NCBI GenBank assembly: GCA_016714975.1
Contig: JADKBR010000005.1
Coordinates: 62,001-126,000, forward strand
Direction of reading: 5' to 3'
DNA: 64,000 nt
DNA from: Candidatus Dechloromonas phosphorivorans
Lineage (GTDB): Bacteria > Pseudomonadota > Gammaproteobacteria > Burkholderiales > Rhodocyclaceae
Shown here: one piece after another, positions 47,677 through 54,953 of the stretch
Layout of the letters: each line of letters begins with the position of its first letter
Numbering within the stretch: position 1 is the first letter of the stretch
Position numbers and translations under genes: made by a program
The notes under the pieces: model-generated
What the model saw: the letters and a program-made list of their open reading frames with translations, nothing else
What the model was told of the DNA's origin: nothing
Database searches by the model: none

Positions 47677-48830
47677 GCCGGCCCGGACCGCTGGCCGGCA
47701 TCCGCATTCTCGACCTCACCCGTCTGCTGCCGGGGCCGGTGGCCACGCTGCATCTGGCCGATCTCGGGGCCGAGGTCATCAAGATCGAAGACCCGCAAGT
47801 TGGCGACTATGCGCGCACGCTGGGCACCGGGCAGGGCGAGGACAGCGCTTACTTCCGGATGATCAACCGCAACAAGCAGGGCTTGCGGCTCGACTTGAAA
47901 ACGGCGGGGGGCGTCGAAGTCTTCAAGCGTCTGGCCAGCGCTGCCGACGCGATTATCGAGAGCTTCCGGCCGGGGGTCATGGACAAACTCGGGGTCGGCT
48001 ATGCCGTGATAGCCGCGCTCAATCCGAGGATCGCCTACTGTTCGATCAGCGGCTACGGGCAGGATGGCCCGTACAGGGATCTGGCCGGTCACGACATCAA
48101 CTACCTCGGCTATGCCGGCGTCCTCGACCAGATCGGTTGCGAAGGCGGCAATCCGGCGCTGCCGAATTTCCAGATCGCCGACCTGCTCGGTGGGGCGCTG
48201 ACCGCCGCGTTCGGCATCCTGGCGGCGATCGTCGAAGCGCAGCGTACCGGCAAGGGGCGGTACATCGATGTGTCGATGACTGACAGCGTTCTGGCGCACA
48301 CCTATTTTGCGATGTCGCGCCTGAACGATAGCGGCCACTCGGTTGCCCGCGGCAGCGACCTGCTCTCGGGCGGATTTCCCTGCTACGGCGCCTATCGTTG
48401 TGCCGACGGCAAGCACATGGCGGTCGGCGCGCTGGAAGGCAAATTCTGGAAGATCTGCTGCGAGGTTCTCGACCACCCGGAATGGGTCAGGCGGCAATGG
48501 GACGCCAGCCTGCGCGCCGAGGTGGCGGCCGTCTTCGCATCGCGACCGAAAGACGAGTGGGCGAAGCTGTTTGCCGCGGTCGACTGCTGCGTAACGCCGA
48601 TTCTGACTCCCGAGGAAGCCCTGAAGAACGAGCAGATCACCGCGCGCAGCATGGTGCTGCAGGAAGGCGGCCTGACCCAGTTCGCCCCGCCGCTGAAGAT
48701 GTCCGACTTCGAATTTTCGATCCGTCAGGCAGCTCCCAGCGCGGGCCAGCACAATGCGGCAATCCTCGCCGCCGCCGGCTACAGCTCCGCCGAAATTGAA
48801 CGGCTGACAGCCAGCGGCGTCCTCGGCTAA
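47673..48830 (+). CDS. CaiB/BaiF family CoA-transferase or alpha-methylacyl-CoA racemase
   Basis: The 385-residue protein shows the family III CoA-transferase hallmarks: GIRILDLTRLLPGPVAT, LGAEVIKIEDP, NRNKQGLRLDLKT, and the catalytic-aspartate region GHDINYLGYAG. The GHDINY form is typical of alpha-methylacyl-CoA racemases, while formyl-CoA-type transferases differ there. Either activity would fit a CoA-ester pathway encoded by this cluster. ATG 47673 overlaps the preceding stop as ATGA. Confidence 0.82.
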   Translation: MSRPGPLAGIRILDLTRLLPGPVATLHLADLGAEVIKIEDPQVGDYARTLGTGQGEDSAYFRMINRNKQGLRLDLKTAGGVEVFKRLASAADAIIESFRPGVMDKLGVGYAVIAALNPRIAYCSISGYGQDGPYRDLAGHDINYLGYAGVLDQIGCEGGNPALPNFQIADLLGGALTAAFGILAAIVEAQRTGKGRYIDVSMTDSVLAHTYFAMSRLNDSGHSVARGSDLLSGGFPCYGAYRCADGKHMAVGALEGKFWKICCEVLDHPEWVRRQWDASLRAEVAAVFASRPKDEWAKLFAAVDCCVTPILTPEEALKNEQITARSMVLQEGGLTQFAPPLKMSDFEFSIRQAAPSAGQHNAAILAAAGYSSAEIERLTASGVLG

Positions 48831-49286
48831 GCAAGTTCTGAAGCGTTTGTGGAGCAGAGAAGAGCGAGGCGTCCGGCCTGTCCCGAAGCTGCCCCGCTGT
48901 GTCAGGAATCAAAGGCGGACGCCAATTGCGATGTCTGGCTGGACCCGGCCAGAAGCGGCCTTGGCCAGTTGCACTCCGAACCGCTCAGTGGAACTCGATG
49001 AGAGTATGTAATCTGCAAACCTGTGGTTGCGCTGGTGTTGAGCCGCAGGTAAATTTCAGGTTGTCCGGTCGTCCGGTTGCGCGGGCCGGCAGCGAGATGA
49101 AAATAGGAGTAAATCCCTCAATGCCATGCGCAACAAGCGGTTCGGACAGCGCCCTGAATTCGAGGTTGTTGAACAGCGACGGAACAATTGGACACTTTTG
49201 ACATCTATGACACCTTGGGCCGCACCAGTCGGGACGCGGACGCATAGTAAGCAACCTCGGATTTACCCCTCACACGGAGAAAGACA
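48831..49286. other. Gene-free stretch before the DUF1254 gene
   Basis: No protein or RNA gene is supported in these 456 bases. Around 48935-48965 there is a repeated GGCC-rich palindromic patch (GGCCAGAAGCGGCC). GTTGAAC at 49168-49174 equals the 3' core of the candidate attC site at 50866-50926. TTGACA at 49198-49203 has no fitting -10 element. Confidence 0.4.
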
Positions 49287-50825
49287 ATGCAGGGAAGCAG
49301 TCGAAACTACCTATTTACGGCAGTGGCCGCCATCGTTTTATTCGCCTCAGGTGGAGCCTTCGGGCAGGCGCCTGCCAAAGCGCCGGTGAAACCTCAGTTC
49401 AAGTTCTCGACCCCCATCGCTCCGGGCGTCGCCGTTCCGGACAAGATCGAAAGCTCCATCGGCACCCTGAATCTGACCCACGGCTATCCCAAGGCCGACA
49501 CCGTCGAGAAGATCTATGACAACCTCGATCGTTCGCGCGCCCTGCAGGCTTACCTCATGGCGATTCCGATCGTGAATCAGGCGGGCATGCGCGACTCGCT
49601 CAGCAAATTCGGGCCGGCCAACCAGACCGACGTCATCTGGGAAGACCTCGTCGATGCCCGCACGGTGGAACTCACGGCGAACGACAACACCATCTACAAC
49701 TTCATCTGGCTCGACACGAAGAAAGGTCCGCTGGTTGTGGAGATTCCGCCCGAGGTCCTGGGGGCGGTGAACGATTTCTGGTATCGCTGGGTCGCCGATG
49801 TGGGCCTCACCGGCGAGGACCGGGGCAAAGGTGGCAAGTACCTCTTTCTCCCGCCCGGGTACAAGGGTGAGATCCCTGCAGGTTATGTGGTCGTTCGGCC
49901 GAGCACGTTTGGCAACTGGCTTTTCTTTCGCGCCTTCCTCGTCGATGGCGCCACGAAGCCCGGCGTCGAGTTGGTCAAGAAGCACCTGAAGATCTATCAA
50001 CTCTCGGAGGCCGCGAATCCTCCGGCGATCAAGTTCGCCAATGCCTCGGGCGTTCCCGCAAACTTTGTCGCCCCTGGCGACTACGCATTCTGGGAGCTTT
50101 TGAATCAGGTCATCCAGGAAGAACCCTCCGAAGGCAGTGATCCGACAACGCTTGGCCTCTTTGCCTCCATCGGCATTGTCAAAGGCCAGCCTTTCGCGCC
50201 CGACCAACGGATGAAGAAGATCCTCACGGATGCGGCAAACATCGGCGCCGTGACAGCGCGCACCATCGCCTTCAAGGTGCGCTCGAAAGATGCCTACTTC
50301 TTCCCGGACAGCGCCTGGCGCCTGCCGTTCTTCGGCGGCTACAAGTTCGAGAGCGCGCCCGGCGTGACGAACATGGACGGCTACATCTTCTACTACTATT
50401 TTGCCACCGGCGTTACCCCGGCCATGGAAATGAAGATGGTCGGCAAGGGGTCGCAGTATCCGTGGGCAGTTCAGGATTCGAAGGGCAACCCGTTCGACGG
50501 CGGCAAGACCTACAAGATGCGCCTCCCGCCCAACGTACCGGTCAAGGACTTCTGGTCGGTCATCGTCTATGACAACCAGACGCGCTCGATGGTCCAGACG
50601 GATCAGAAGGCTCCGAGCGTGAGCAGCCAGAACAAGGCGCTGAAGACGAATGCAGACGGGTCAGTGGATGTCTATTTTGGTCCGCGTGCGCCGAAAGGAC
50701 TCGAGAACAACTGGGTACAGACGATTCCCGGCCAGGGGTGGTTCATGATCCTGCGACTCTACGGGCCACTCGAACCGTGGTTCGACAAGACCTGGAAGCC
50801 GGGGGAGATCGAGCTTCAGCCGTAA
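49287..50825 (+). CDS. Exported DUF1254/DUF1214 domain protein
   Basis: The 512-residue protein has a signal peptide (about residues 1-26, ending GAFG). An N-terminal DUF1254-like domain (about residues 60-190, with YPKADTVEKIYDNLD and NDNTIYNFIWLD) is followed by a C-terminal DUF1214-like domain (about 380-510, with YYYFATGVTPAM, KDFWSVIVYD and the terminal GWFMILRLYGPLEPWFD). The biochemical role of this family is not established. It is preceded by GGAGAAAG and is followed 40 bases downstream by a candidate attC site in the cassette orientation, so it may be integron cargo. Confidence 0.85.
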   Translation: MQGSSRNYLFTAVAAIVLFASGGAFGQAPAKAPVKPQFKFSTPIAPGVAVPDKIESSIGTLNLTHGYPKADTVEKIYDNLDRSRALQAYLMAIPIVNQAGMRDSLSKFGPANQTDVIWEDLVDARTVELTANDNTIYNFIWLDTKKGPLVVEIPPEVLGAVNDFWYRWVADVGLTGEDRGKGGKYLFLPPGYKGEIPAGYVVVRPSTFGNWLFFRAFLVDGATKPGVELVKKHLKIYQLSEAANPPAIKFANASGVPANFVAPGDYAFWELLNQVIQEEPSEGSDPTTLGLFASIGIVKGQPFAPDQRMKKILTDAANIGAVTARTIAFKVRSKDAYFFPDSAWRLPFFGGYKFESAPGVTNMDGYIFYYYFATGVTPAMEMKMVGKGSQYPWAVQDSKGNPFDGGKTYKMRLPPNVPVKDFWSVIVYDNQTRSMVQTDQKAPSVSSQNKALKTNADGSVDVYFGPRAPKGLENNWVQTIPGQGWFMILRLYGPLEPWFDKTWKPGEIELQP

Positions 50826-50865
50826 CTCGTGAGGAGAGCGCAAGCGTGGCAGCGTGCAATGCGCT

Positions 50866-50926
50866 GCCCAACAACTGGTTGCAGCGGATGGTTCTGGCGC
50901 CCCGCCGCTGTACCGGGGCGTTGAAC
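50866..50926 (+). repeat. Candidate integron attC recombination site
   Basis: The 61-base element starts with GCCCAAC (RYYYAAC core, 50866-50872) and ends with GTTGAAC (GTTRRRY core, 50920-50926). Inside, CTGGTTGCAGCGG (50875-50887) pairs with CCGCTGTACCGG (50905-50916) leaving one unpaired base, the imperfect L arms expected of attC. Size, cores, inner arms, bulge and position just 3' of a gene in the right orientation all fit. No integrase is present in the window. Confidence 0.65.
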
Positions 50927-50928
50927 GA

Positions 50929-51064
50929 CGGCTTTCGAAAAGCCTAAGCGTCCGCGAGGGGTCGCGAGCGTACTTATGCGATGCGACGTGTGCATCGCGA
51001 AACCCCGCGTACCGTCGCGCCAGTGCCGACATTTCGGCGCACAATCGCCGTTACTTCGTTAGGT
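50929..51064 (+). repeat. Structured palindromic element downstream of the attC candidate
   Basis: The segment holds nested inverted repeats: GGCTTT/AAAGCC near 50929-50944, CGCGAGGGGTCGCGA (50953-50967 area) against TCGCGAAACCCCGCG (50995-51009 area) with three mismatches, and inside it GCGATGC/GCATCGC (7 of 7). It begins near GCCTAAG (50942) and ends in GTTAGGT (51058-51064), so it could be a second, degenerate attC or an unrelated palindromic repeat. Confidence 0.4.
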
Positions 51065-51076
51065 AAAGGAAGCAAG

Positions 51077-51316
51077 GTGAGAGTCCTCGCAATTGTGGCC
51101 GCGGTATCAGGCCTCCTACTTGCCGCAGGAGCTTTCCTGTTCTGGGCTGCCAACGGTCTGCCATATCAGGATGCTACTGCCGAGTTGCTTAGAAGCCAGC
51201 GCGAGCTAGCCGTACAGCTCGAGCTCGTCATGCTGCTTGGTATGGCCTCACCATTGCGGGCAGCTTCTACCGGTGGCGCAGTCGGTGCCGAGGCGAAGGG
51301 TGATTTGGCCGCTTAG
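51077..51316 (+). CDS. Small single-span membrane protein, hypothetical
   Basis: GTG 51077 follows AAAGGAAG at 51065-51072 and opens a 79-residue frame. Residues about 3-25 (VLAIVAAVSGLLLAAGAFLFWAA without charge) form one membrane helix or an uncleaved signal, then a short hydrophilic part with ELLRSQRELAVQLELVMLLG. The last 25 residues look low in complexity. GTTGAAC follows the stop at 51325-51331. I do not recognise a family. It could be the gene of a second cassette. Confidence 0.45.
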   Translation: MRVLAIVAAVSGLLLAAGAFLFWAANGLPYQDATAELLRSQRELAVQLELVMLLGMASPLRAASTGGAVGAEAKGDLAA

Positions 51317-51380
51317 TTCCAGGCGTTGAACGTCTTCTTTACTGCCGCTCCTAGCTCCGCTTAGGGTCGATTCAAGCCTT

Positions 51381-52244
51381 TCAGGCCTTGGCCCGCCCAA
51401 ACAGCCCTCTCACCGCCTCCTGCAAATCCGCCGGCAGGACGACGACCTTGGCGTTGTCCTTCTCACCCATGCGCTCGAGGGCGTGGATGTATTTTTCGCC
51501 GAGCATGTAGGACATCGGCCCGGTCTGGTCGCCGATGGCGGCGGTGATGCGGCGGATTGCCTCGGCCGAAGCTTCGGCGAGCATGACCTGCGAATTGGCG
51601 TCGCGTTTGGCCGACTCCAGCCGCGCCTCGGCTTCGAGGATGGCCGCCTGCTTGGCGCCTTCGGCGCGGATGACCACGGCCTTGCGCTCGCGTTCGGCGG
51701 CGGCCTGCATTTCCATGGCTTTCTGCATTGATTGCGAGGGCTTGATGTCCTGGATTTCGACCGATTTGACGGTCAAACCCCAATCAACTGCCTCATCGGC
51801 GATGCTCTCGCGCAGCCTGGCCTTGATCTTGTCACGCGAGGAAAGCGCTTCATCGAGTTCCATCTCGCCGACGATCGAGCGCAGCGTCGTCATGATCAGG
51901 TTGCGGATCGCCTCGGAAAAATCGGTAATGCCATAGACCGCCTTGACCGGATCGGTGACCTTGATGAAGGCGATGGCGTTGGTCAGGATGACCGCGTTGT
52001 CGCGGGTGATCACTTCCTGTTCATGGACGTCGAGGATGATGTCCTTGGTCACCAGCTGGTAGGCAACCTTGTCGAGGTAGGGGATGACAATGTTGAGGCC
52101 GGGCGTCAGTGTGCTGTGGTACTTGCCGAGGCGTTCGACGATCCATTCCATTCCTTGTGGCACCAGACGCACGCCCTTGGCGATGGTGACGGCAACAAAG
52201 ACCAGCAGGGCCAGCACGACGATAAATCCAGCGCTCATATCCAT
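51381..52244 (-). CDS. Stomatin/prohibitin-like membrane protease modulator (QmcA-like)
   Basis: The SPFH-domain protein has an N-terminal membrane anchor (SAGFIVVLALLVFVAVTIA), the SPFH motif VPQGMEWIVERLGKYHSTLTPG (first part VPQGMEWIVERLGKY), the beta-rich domain with TKDIILDVHEQEVITRDNA-type strands, and an Ala/Glu-rich coiled coil (about residues 175-235). QmcA-like proteins form large membrane-bound cages tied to proteases. ATG 52244 or 52238 both fit the GGGGA site; an upstream ATG at 52271 would overlap nfeD. NfeD is encoded directly upstream, its classic partner. Confidence 0.88.
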   Translation of the reverse strand: MDMSAGFIVVLALLVFVAVTIAKGVRLVPQGMEWIVERLGKYHSTLTPGLNIVIPYLDKVAYQLVTKDIILDVHEQEVITRDNAVILTNAIAFIKVTDPVKAVYGITDFSEAIRNLIMTTLRSIVGEMELDEALSSRDKIKARLRESIADEAVDWGLTVKSVEIQDIKPSQSMQKAMEMQAAAERERKAVVIRAEGAKQAAILEAEARLESAKRDANSQVMLAEASAEAIRRITAAIGDQTGPMSYMLGEKYIHALERMGEKDNAKVVVLPADLQEAVRGLFGRAKA

Positions 52245-52257
52245 TTCCCCGACCTCT

Positions 52258-52701
52258 TCAAGTCTTGCCAACCTTCAGAAAACTGCCTTCCACTGCCACC
52301 ACCGTGACCCGCTCGCCGGCGGCGATTGCCGAATCGGCCAGACAGACCCATTCCTCCGAGCCGAGCACTGGCCGCTGGAAGCGCACCTTGCCGCGCTCGA
52401 AGGGGGCGACGGCGTTGACCAGCAGGCCGATTTCGCCGATCACTTCGCCGTCTGCCATGCCGATCCGTGTCTTGTGGAAACTTCGCTTGAAGACGCTGAA
52501 CCAGAGAATGACCATGGCCAGCGACGCCAGTGTCCATGTCGCCAGTTGCGCGGTCAGCGAAAGGTCGGGCATGACCAGCATCAGCAGGCCGACCAGGATG
52601 GCTCCGAGCCCGAACCAGACGATGAAGAACGACGGAATCGCCAGTTCGGCGAGGATCAGCGCGATGCCGCCGACCACCCAAGTCCACCATTCGGGATTCA
52701 T
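52258..52701 (-). CDS. NfeD-like membrane protein
   Basis: From ATG 52701 with GAGGAAA upstream the protein has 147 residues: membrane segments in the first 75 (WWTWVVGGIALILAELAI and VWFGLGAILVGLLMLV) and a C-terminal OB-fold (about residues 85-147, GEIGLLVNAVAPFERGKVRF, VVAVEGSFLKV). Short NfeD proteins act with SPFH proteins, matching the stomatin gene 14 bases downstream. Confidence 0.85.
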   Translation of the reverse strand: MNPEWWTWVVGGIALILAELAIPSFFIVWFGLGAILVGLLMLVMPDLSLTAQLATWTLASLAMVILWFSVFKRSFHKTRIGMADGEVIGEIGLLVNAVAPFERGKVRFQRPVLGSEEWVCLADSAIAAGERVTVVAVEGSFLKVGKT

Positions 52702-52808
52702 TTGTTTTTCCTCATGTTGACGAGTATTTCGGGTTTGCCGGGCAAGGTCAAGCGGGCCCGCGGCTTTCCCCGCTTGGGAAGCCGCCCGGCAGGCCATAGA
52801 ATGCCGCG

Positions 52809-53705
52809 ATGCATACCGCGCTGCTCCTCATCCCCGACTTTGCCCTGATCCTGCTCGGCACCGCCATCCGGCGCTGGATGCACCTTGGCGATCACTTCTG
52901 GAGCGGCGTCGAGAAGCTGGTCTATTTCATCCTTTTCCCGGCGCTGCTGATCAACGCGATCGTCAAGACCCGCCTTGACCTCGGCGCGGCGCTGCCGCTG
53001 CTGGCAACCGCCTTCGCTGCGATGCTTGGCGGGATGCTGCTGGGGTTGCTGGTGAAGCCGGTTACCAGATTGCCGGCGCTGACCTTCGCCTCGCTGTTCC
53101 AGTGCGGCTACCGCTTCAACTCCTACATCGCGCTGGCGGTGGCCGGCATGCTTTTCGGCTCGCCGGGGATCGCCACCATGGGTCTGATCGTCGGCGCCGC
53201 CGTGCCGCTGGCCAACCTGGTGTCGGTTTGGATGCTCGCTCGGCATGGCGAGGTCGGCCTGTGGCGGGAAGTGGCGCGCAATCCGCTGATCTGGGGGACG
53301 GCGGCGGGCTTCATCCTGAACCTTGCCGGCTTCGTGCCGCCGGCGCCGCTGCAGGCGTTTCTCGGGCGCCTGGCCGACGCGTCGATTGCCCTTGGCCTGA
53401 TCACCGTCGGTGCTGCCCTGCGTCTGGAGGGAACGCCGGGGGTGCGCGGGATTTCGCTCTGGCTGCTGGCGGTCAAGCTGCTGGCACTGCCGCTGATAGC
53501 GGCGGTCGTCGGCCGGCTCCTGGGGCTGGAAGGGTTGAATTATCAGGTGGTTGTGCTGTTTGCCGCGCTGCCGACGGCCTCGTCGGCGTATATTCTGGCG
53601 ATGCGCATGGGCGGCGATGGGCGCAGCGTCGCTTGGCTGATTTCGGCGACGACGCTCGGATCGATGCTCACGCTGCCGCTGTGGGCAGCCTGGCTGATGC
53701 GCTAG
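52809..53705 (+). CDS. AEC-family (auxin efflux carrier-like) transporter
   Basis: The 298-residue protein is almost wholly hydrophobic with about ten membrane segments. It carries the AEC pattern: GTAIRRW, then FQCGYRFNSYIALAVA and the inverted-repeat half with PTASSAYILAMRMGGDG. Family members export organic acids or amino acids such as malate; the substrate here is unknown. It is divergent from nfeD and convergent with phaM, sharing four bases at the stop. Confidence 0.85.
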   Translation: MHTALLLIPDFALILLGTAIRRWMHLGDHFWSGVEKLVYFILFPALLINAIVKTRLDLGAALPLLATAFAAMLGGMLLGLLVKPVTRLPALTFASLFQCGYRFNSYIALAVAGMLFGSPGIATMGLIVGAAVPLANLVSVWMLARHGEVGLWREVARNPLIWGTAAGFILNLAGFVPPAPLQAFLGRLADASIALGLITVGAALRLEGTPGVRGISLWLLAVKLLALPLIAAVVGRLLGLEGLNYQVVVLFAALPTASSAYILAMRMGGDGRSVAWLISATTLGSMLTLPLWAAWLMR

Positions 53706-54196
53706 GAGGACTTGCGGTCTTGGTCGGCCGGCTTGGCGGCGGGCTTTTCCGCGCTGGCTGCCTGCGCGGCCGCTTCGGCAGCTTGCTGCATGTGGTCACG
53801 CATCTGCTGCATCATCTGCCAAGGCCACATCGCGGCGCCGGAAAAGGCATTTTTTTCGGGGTCGACCGCACTTGGCGGGACGGCCGCTTCGGGGGCAGCA
53901 GACTCCGGCGTGGCTTTCGGTGTCATCGACCGGGCGGATTCGGATGCCAGCTTGCCCATGGTCTGGACCGCATCGAGTGTTGTCCGCTGCATTTCAAGTC
54001 CCTGAATGGTCATCTGCAGCATCGAGAGATTCATGCGCAGCCAGCCTTCGACTGCCTTCATGTCCTTGATCCTCTTGTCGAGTTCGTCGACGTCGAAAGT
54101 CGGCGTCACCATGCCCGGCATCGATATGCCCATGCCGCTCCACATGCTGCGCACGAAAGCCAGAGGGTCGTTCAGGTTGGGGGTGTCGTTGGACAT
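53702..54196 (-). CDS. phaM: PhaM-type polyhydroxyalkanoate granule regulatory protein
   Basis: From ATG 54196 with GGAGAGA upstream this is a 164-residue protein. The N-terminal part (DPLAFVRSMWSGMG, then VDELDKRIKDMKAVEGWLRMNL, read in two pieces) matches PhaM, which activates PHA synthase and links PHA granules to the nucleoid. The C-terminal part is Ala/Pro/Lys-rich with AEKPAAKPADQDRKSS, like the DNA-binding tail of PhaM although shorter. It indicates that the organism stores PHA. Confidence 0.75.
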   Translation of the reverse strand: MSNDTPNLNDPLAFVRSMWSGMGISMPGMVTPTFDVDELDKRIKDMKAVEGWLRMNLSMLQMTIQGLEMQRTTLDAVQTMGKLASESARSMTPKATPESAAPEAAVPPSAVDPEKNAFSGAAMWPWQMMQQMRDHMQQAAEAAAQAASAEKPAAKPADQDRKSS

Positions 54197-54287
54197 GTCT
54201 CTCTCCGAGGCAAAGGCGTCCGGACATCTTAAACCACTTCCGGGCCGCAGGTGATAAATTGGCGACCGACGAATGACAGGGGGCGGA

Positions 54288-54953
54288 ATGCTCAAGCTTC
54301 TGGTGATTGAAGACCACGCGCTGGTCCGCGAAGGACTGGTGCGTTTGCTGGCCCAGTTGGGCGACGGTGTCGTGATGCGCGAACGGGCGGATTTCGAATC
54401 GGCGCTGACAGTGCTTGAGAGCGAGGACGAGTTCGACCTGATTCTGCTCGATCTTGCACTGCCGGGGGTCGACGGCTTCGTCGGGCTCGACATTCTGCGC
54501 CGGCGGTTCCCGACAGTTCCCGTTGTTGTCGTGTCGGCATTCGATGACCCGCCGACCGTACGCCGCGTCATGCATCTCGGCGCGTCAGGATTCATCCCCA
54601 AGTCGTTTTCCGGCCAGGAAGTGCTGGACGCTGTGCGCCGGGTGTTGGCTGGAGACCTTTTCCATCCACCGGGTACCCACAGCGGGGCGCGGCTCGATGA
54701 TGCGATCCCGCTGCCACCATCCGGAGCCGGCATCAGCCCCGGTGAATTGGGGCTCACGGATCGCCAGACGCAGGTGCTCGCACTCATGGTCCGCGGTCAC
54801 TCGAATCGCGATATCGCGGAGCGGCTTGGACTTTCCGAAGGAACTGTCAAGATCCACGTGACAGCGATCTTCAAGGCACTGGGCGTTGGCAGTCGCACCC
54901 AGGCCCTGGTCGCCGTGACGCGCTACGGCATCGATTTCGGCCAAGCCCTCTGA
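54288..54953 (+). CDS. LuxR/NarL-type response regulator
   Basis: The 221-residue protein has a receiver domain with E8/D9, phospho-acceptor D55 (LILLDLALPG) and the conserved Lys in FIPKSF, then a LuxR helix-turn-helix (about residues 155-210, LTDRQTQVLALMVRGHSNRDIA and LSEGTVKIHVTAIFKALG). ATG 54288 follows AGGGGGCGG; ATG 54273 is an alternative. The gene ends 31 bases inside the convergent hybrid sensor kinase gene, its probable partner. Confidence 0.9.
   Translation: MLKLLVIEDHALVREGLVRLLAQLGDGVVMRERADFESALTVLESEDEFDLILLDLALPGVDGFVGLDILRRRFPTVPVVVVSAFDDPPTVRRVMHLGASGFIPKSFSGQEVLDAVRRVLAGDLFHPPGTHSGARLDDAIPLPPSGAGISPGELGLTDRQTQVLALMVRGHSNRDIAERLGLSEGTVKIHVTAIFKALGVGSRTQALVAVTRYGIDFGQAL

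Noticed and set aside
49128..49174. A possible attC site upstream of the DUF1254 gene
   Set aside because: Only 47 bases long, one mismatch in the 5' core and no convincing inner arms; kept only as a suggestive GTTGAAC match.
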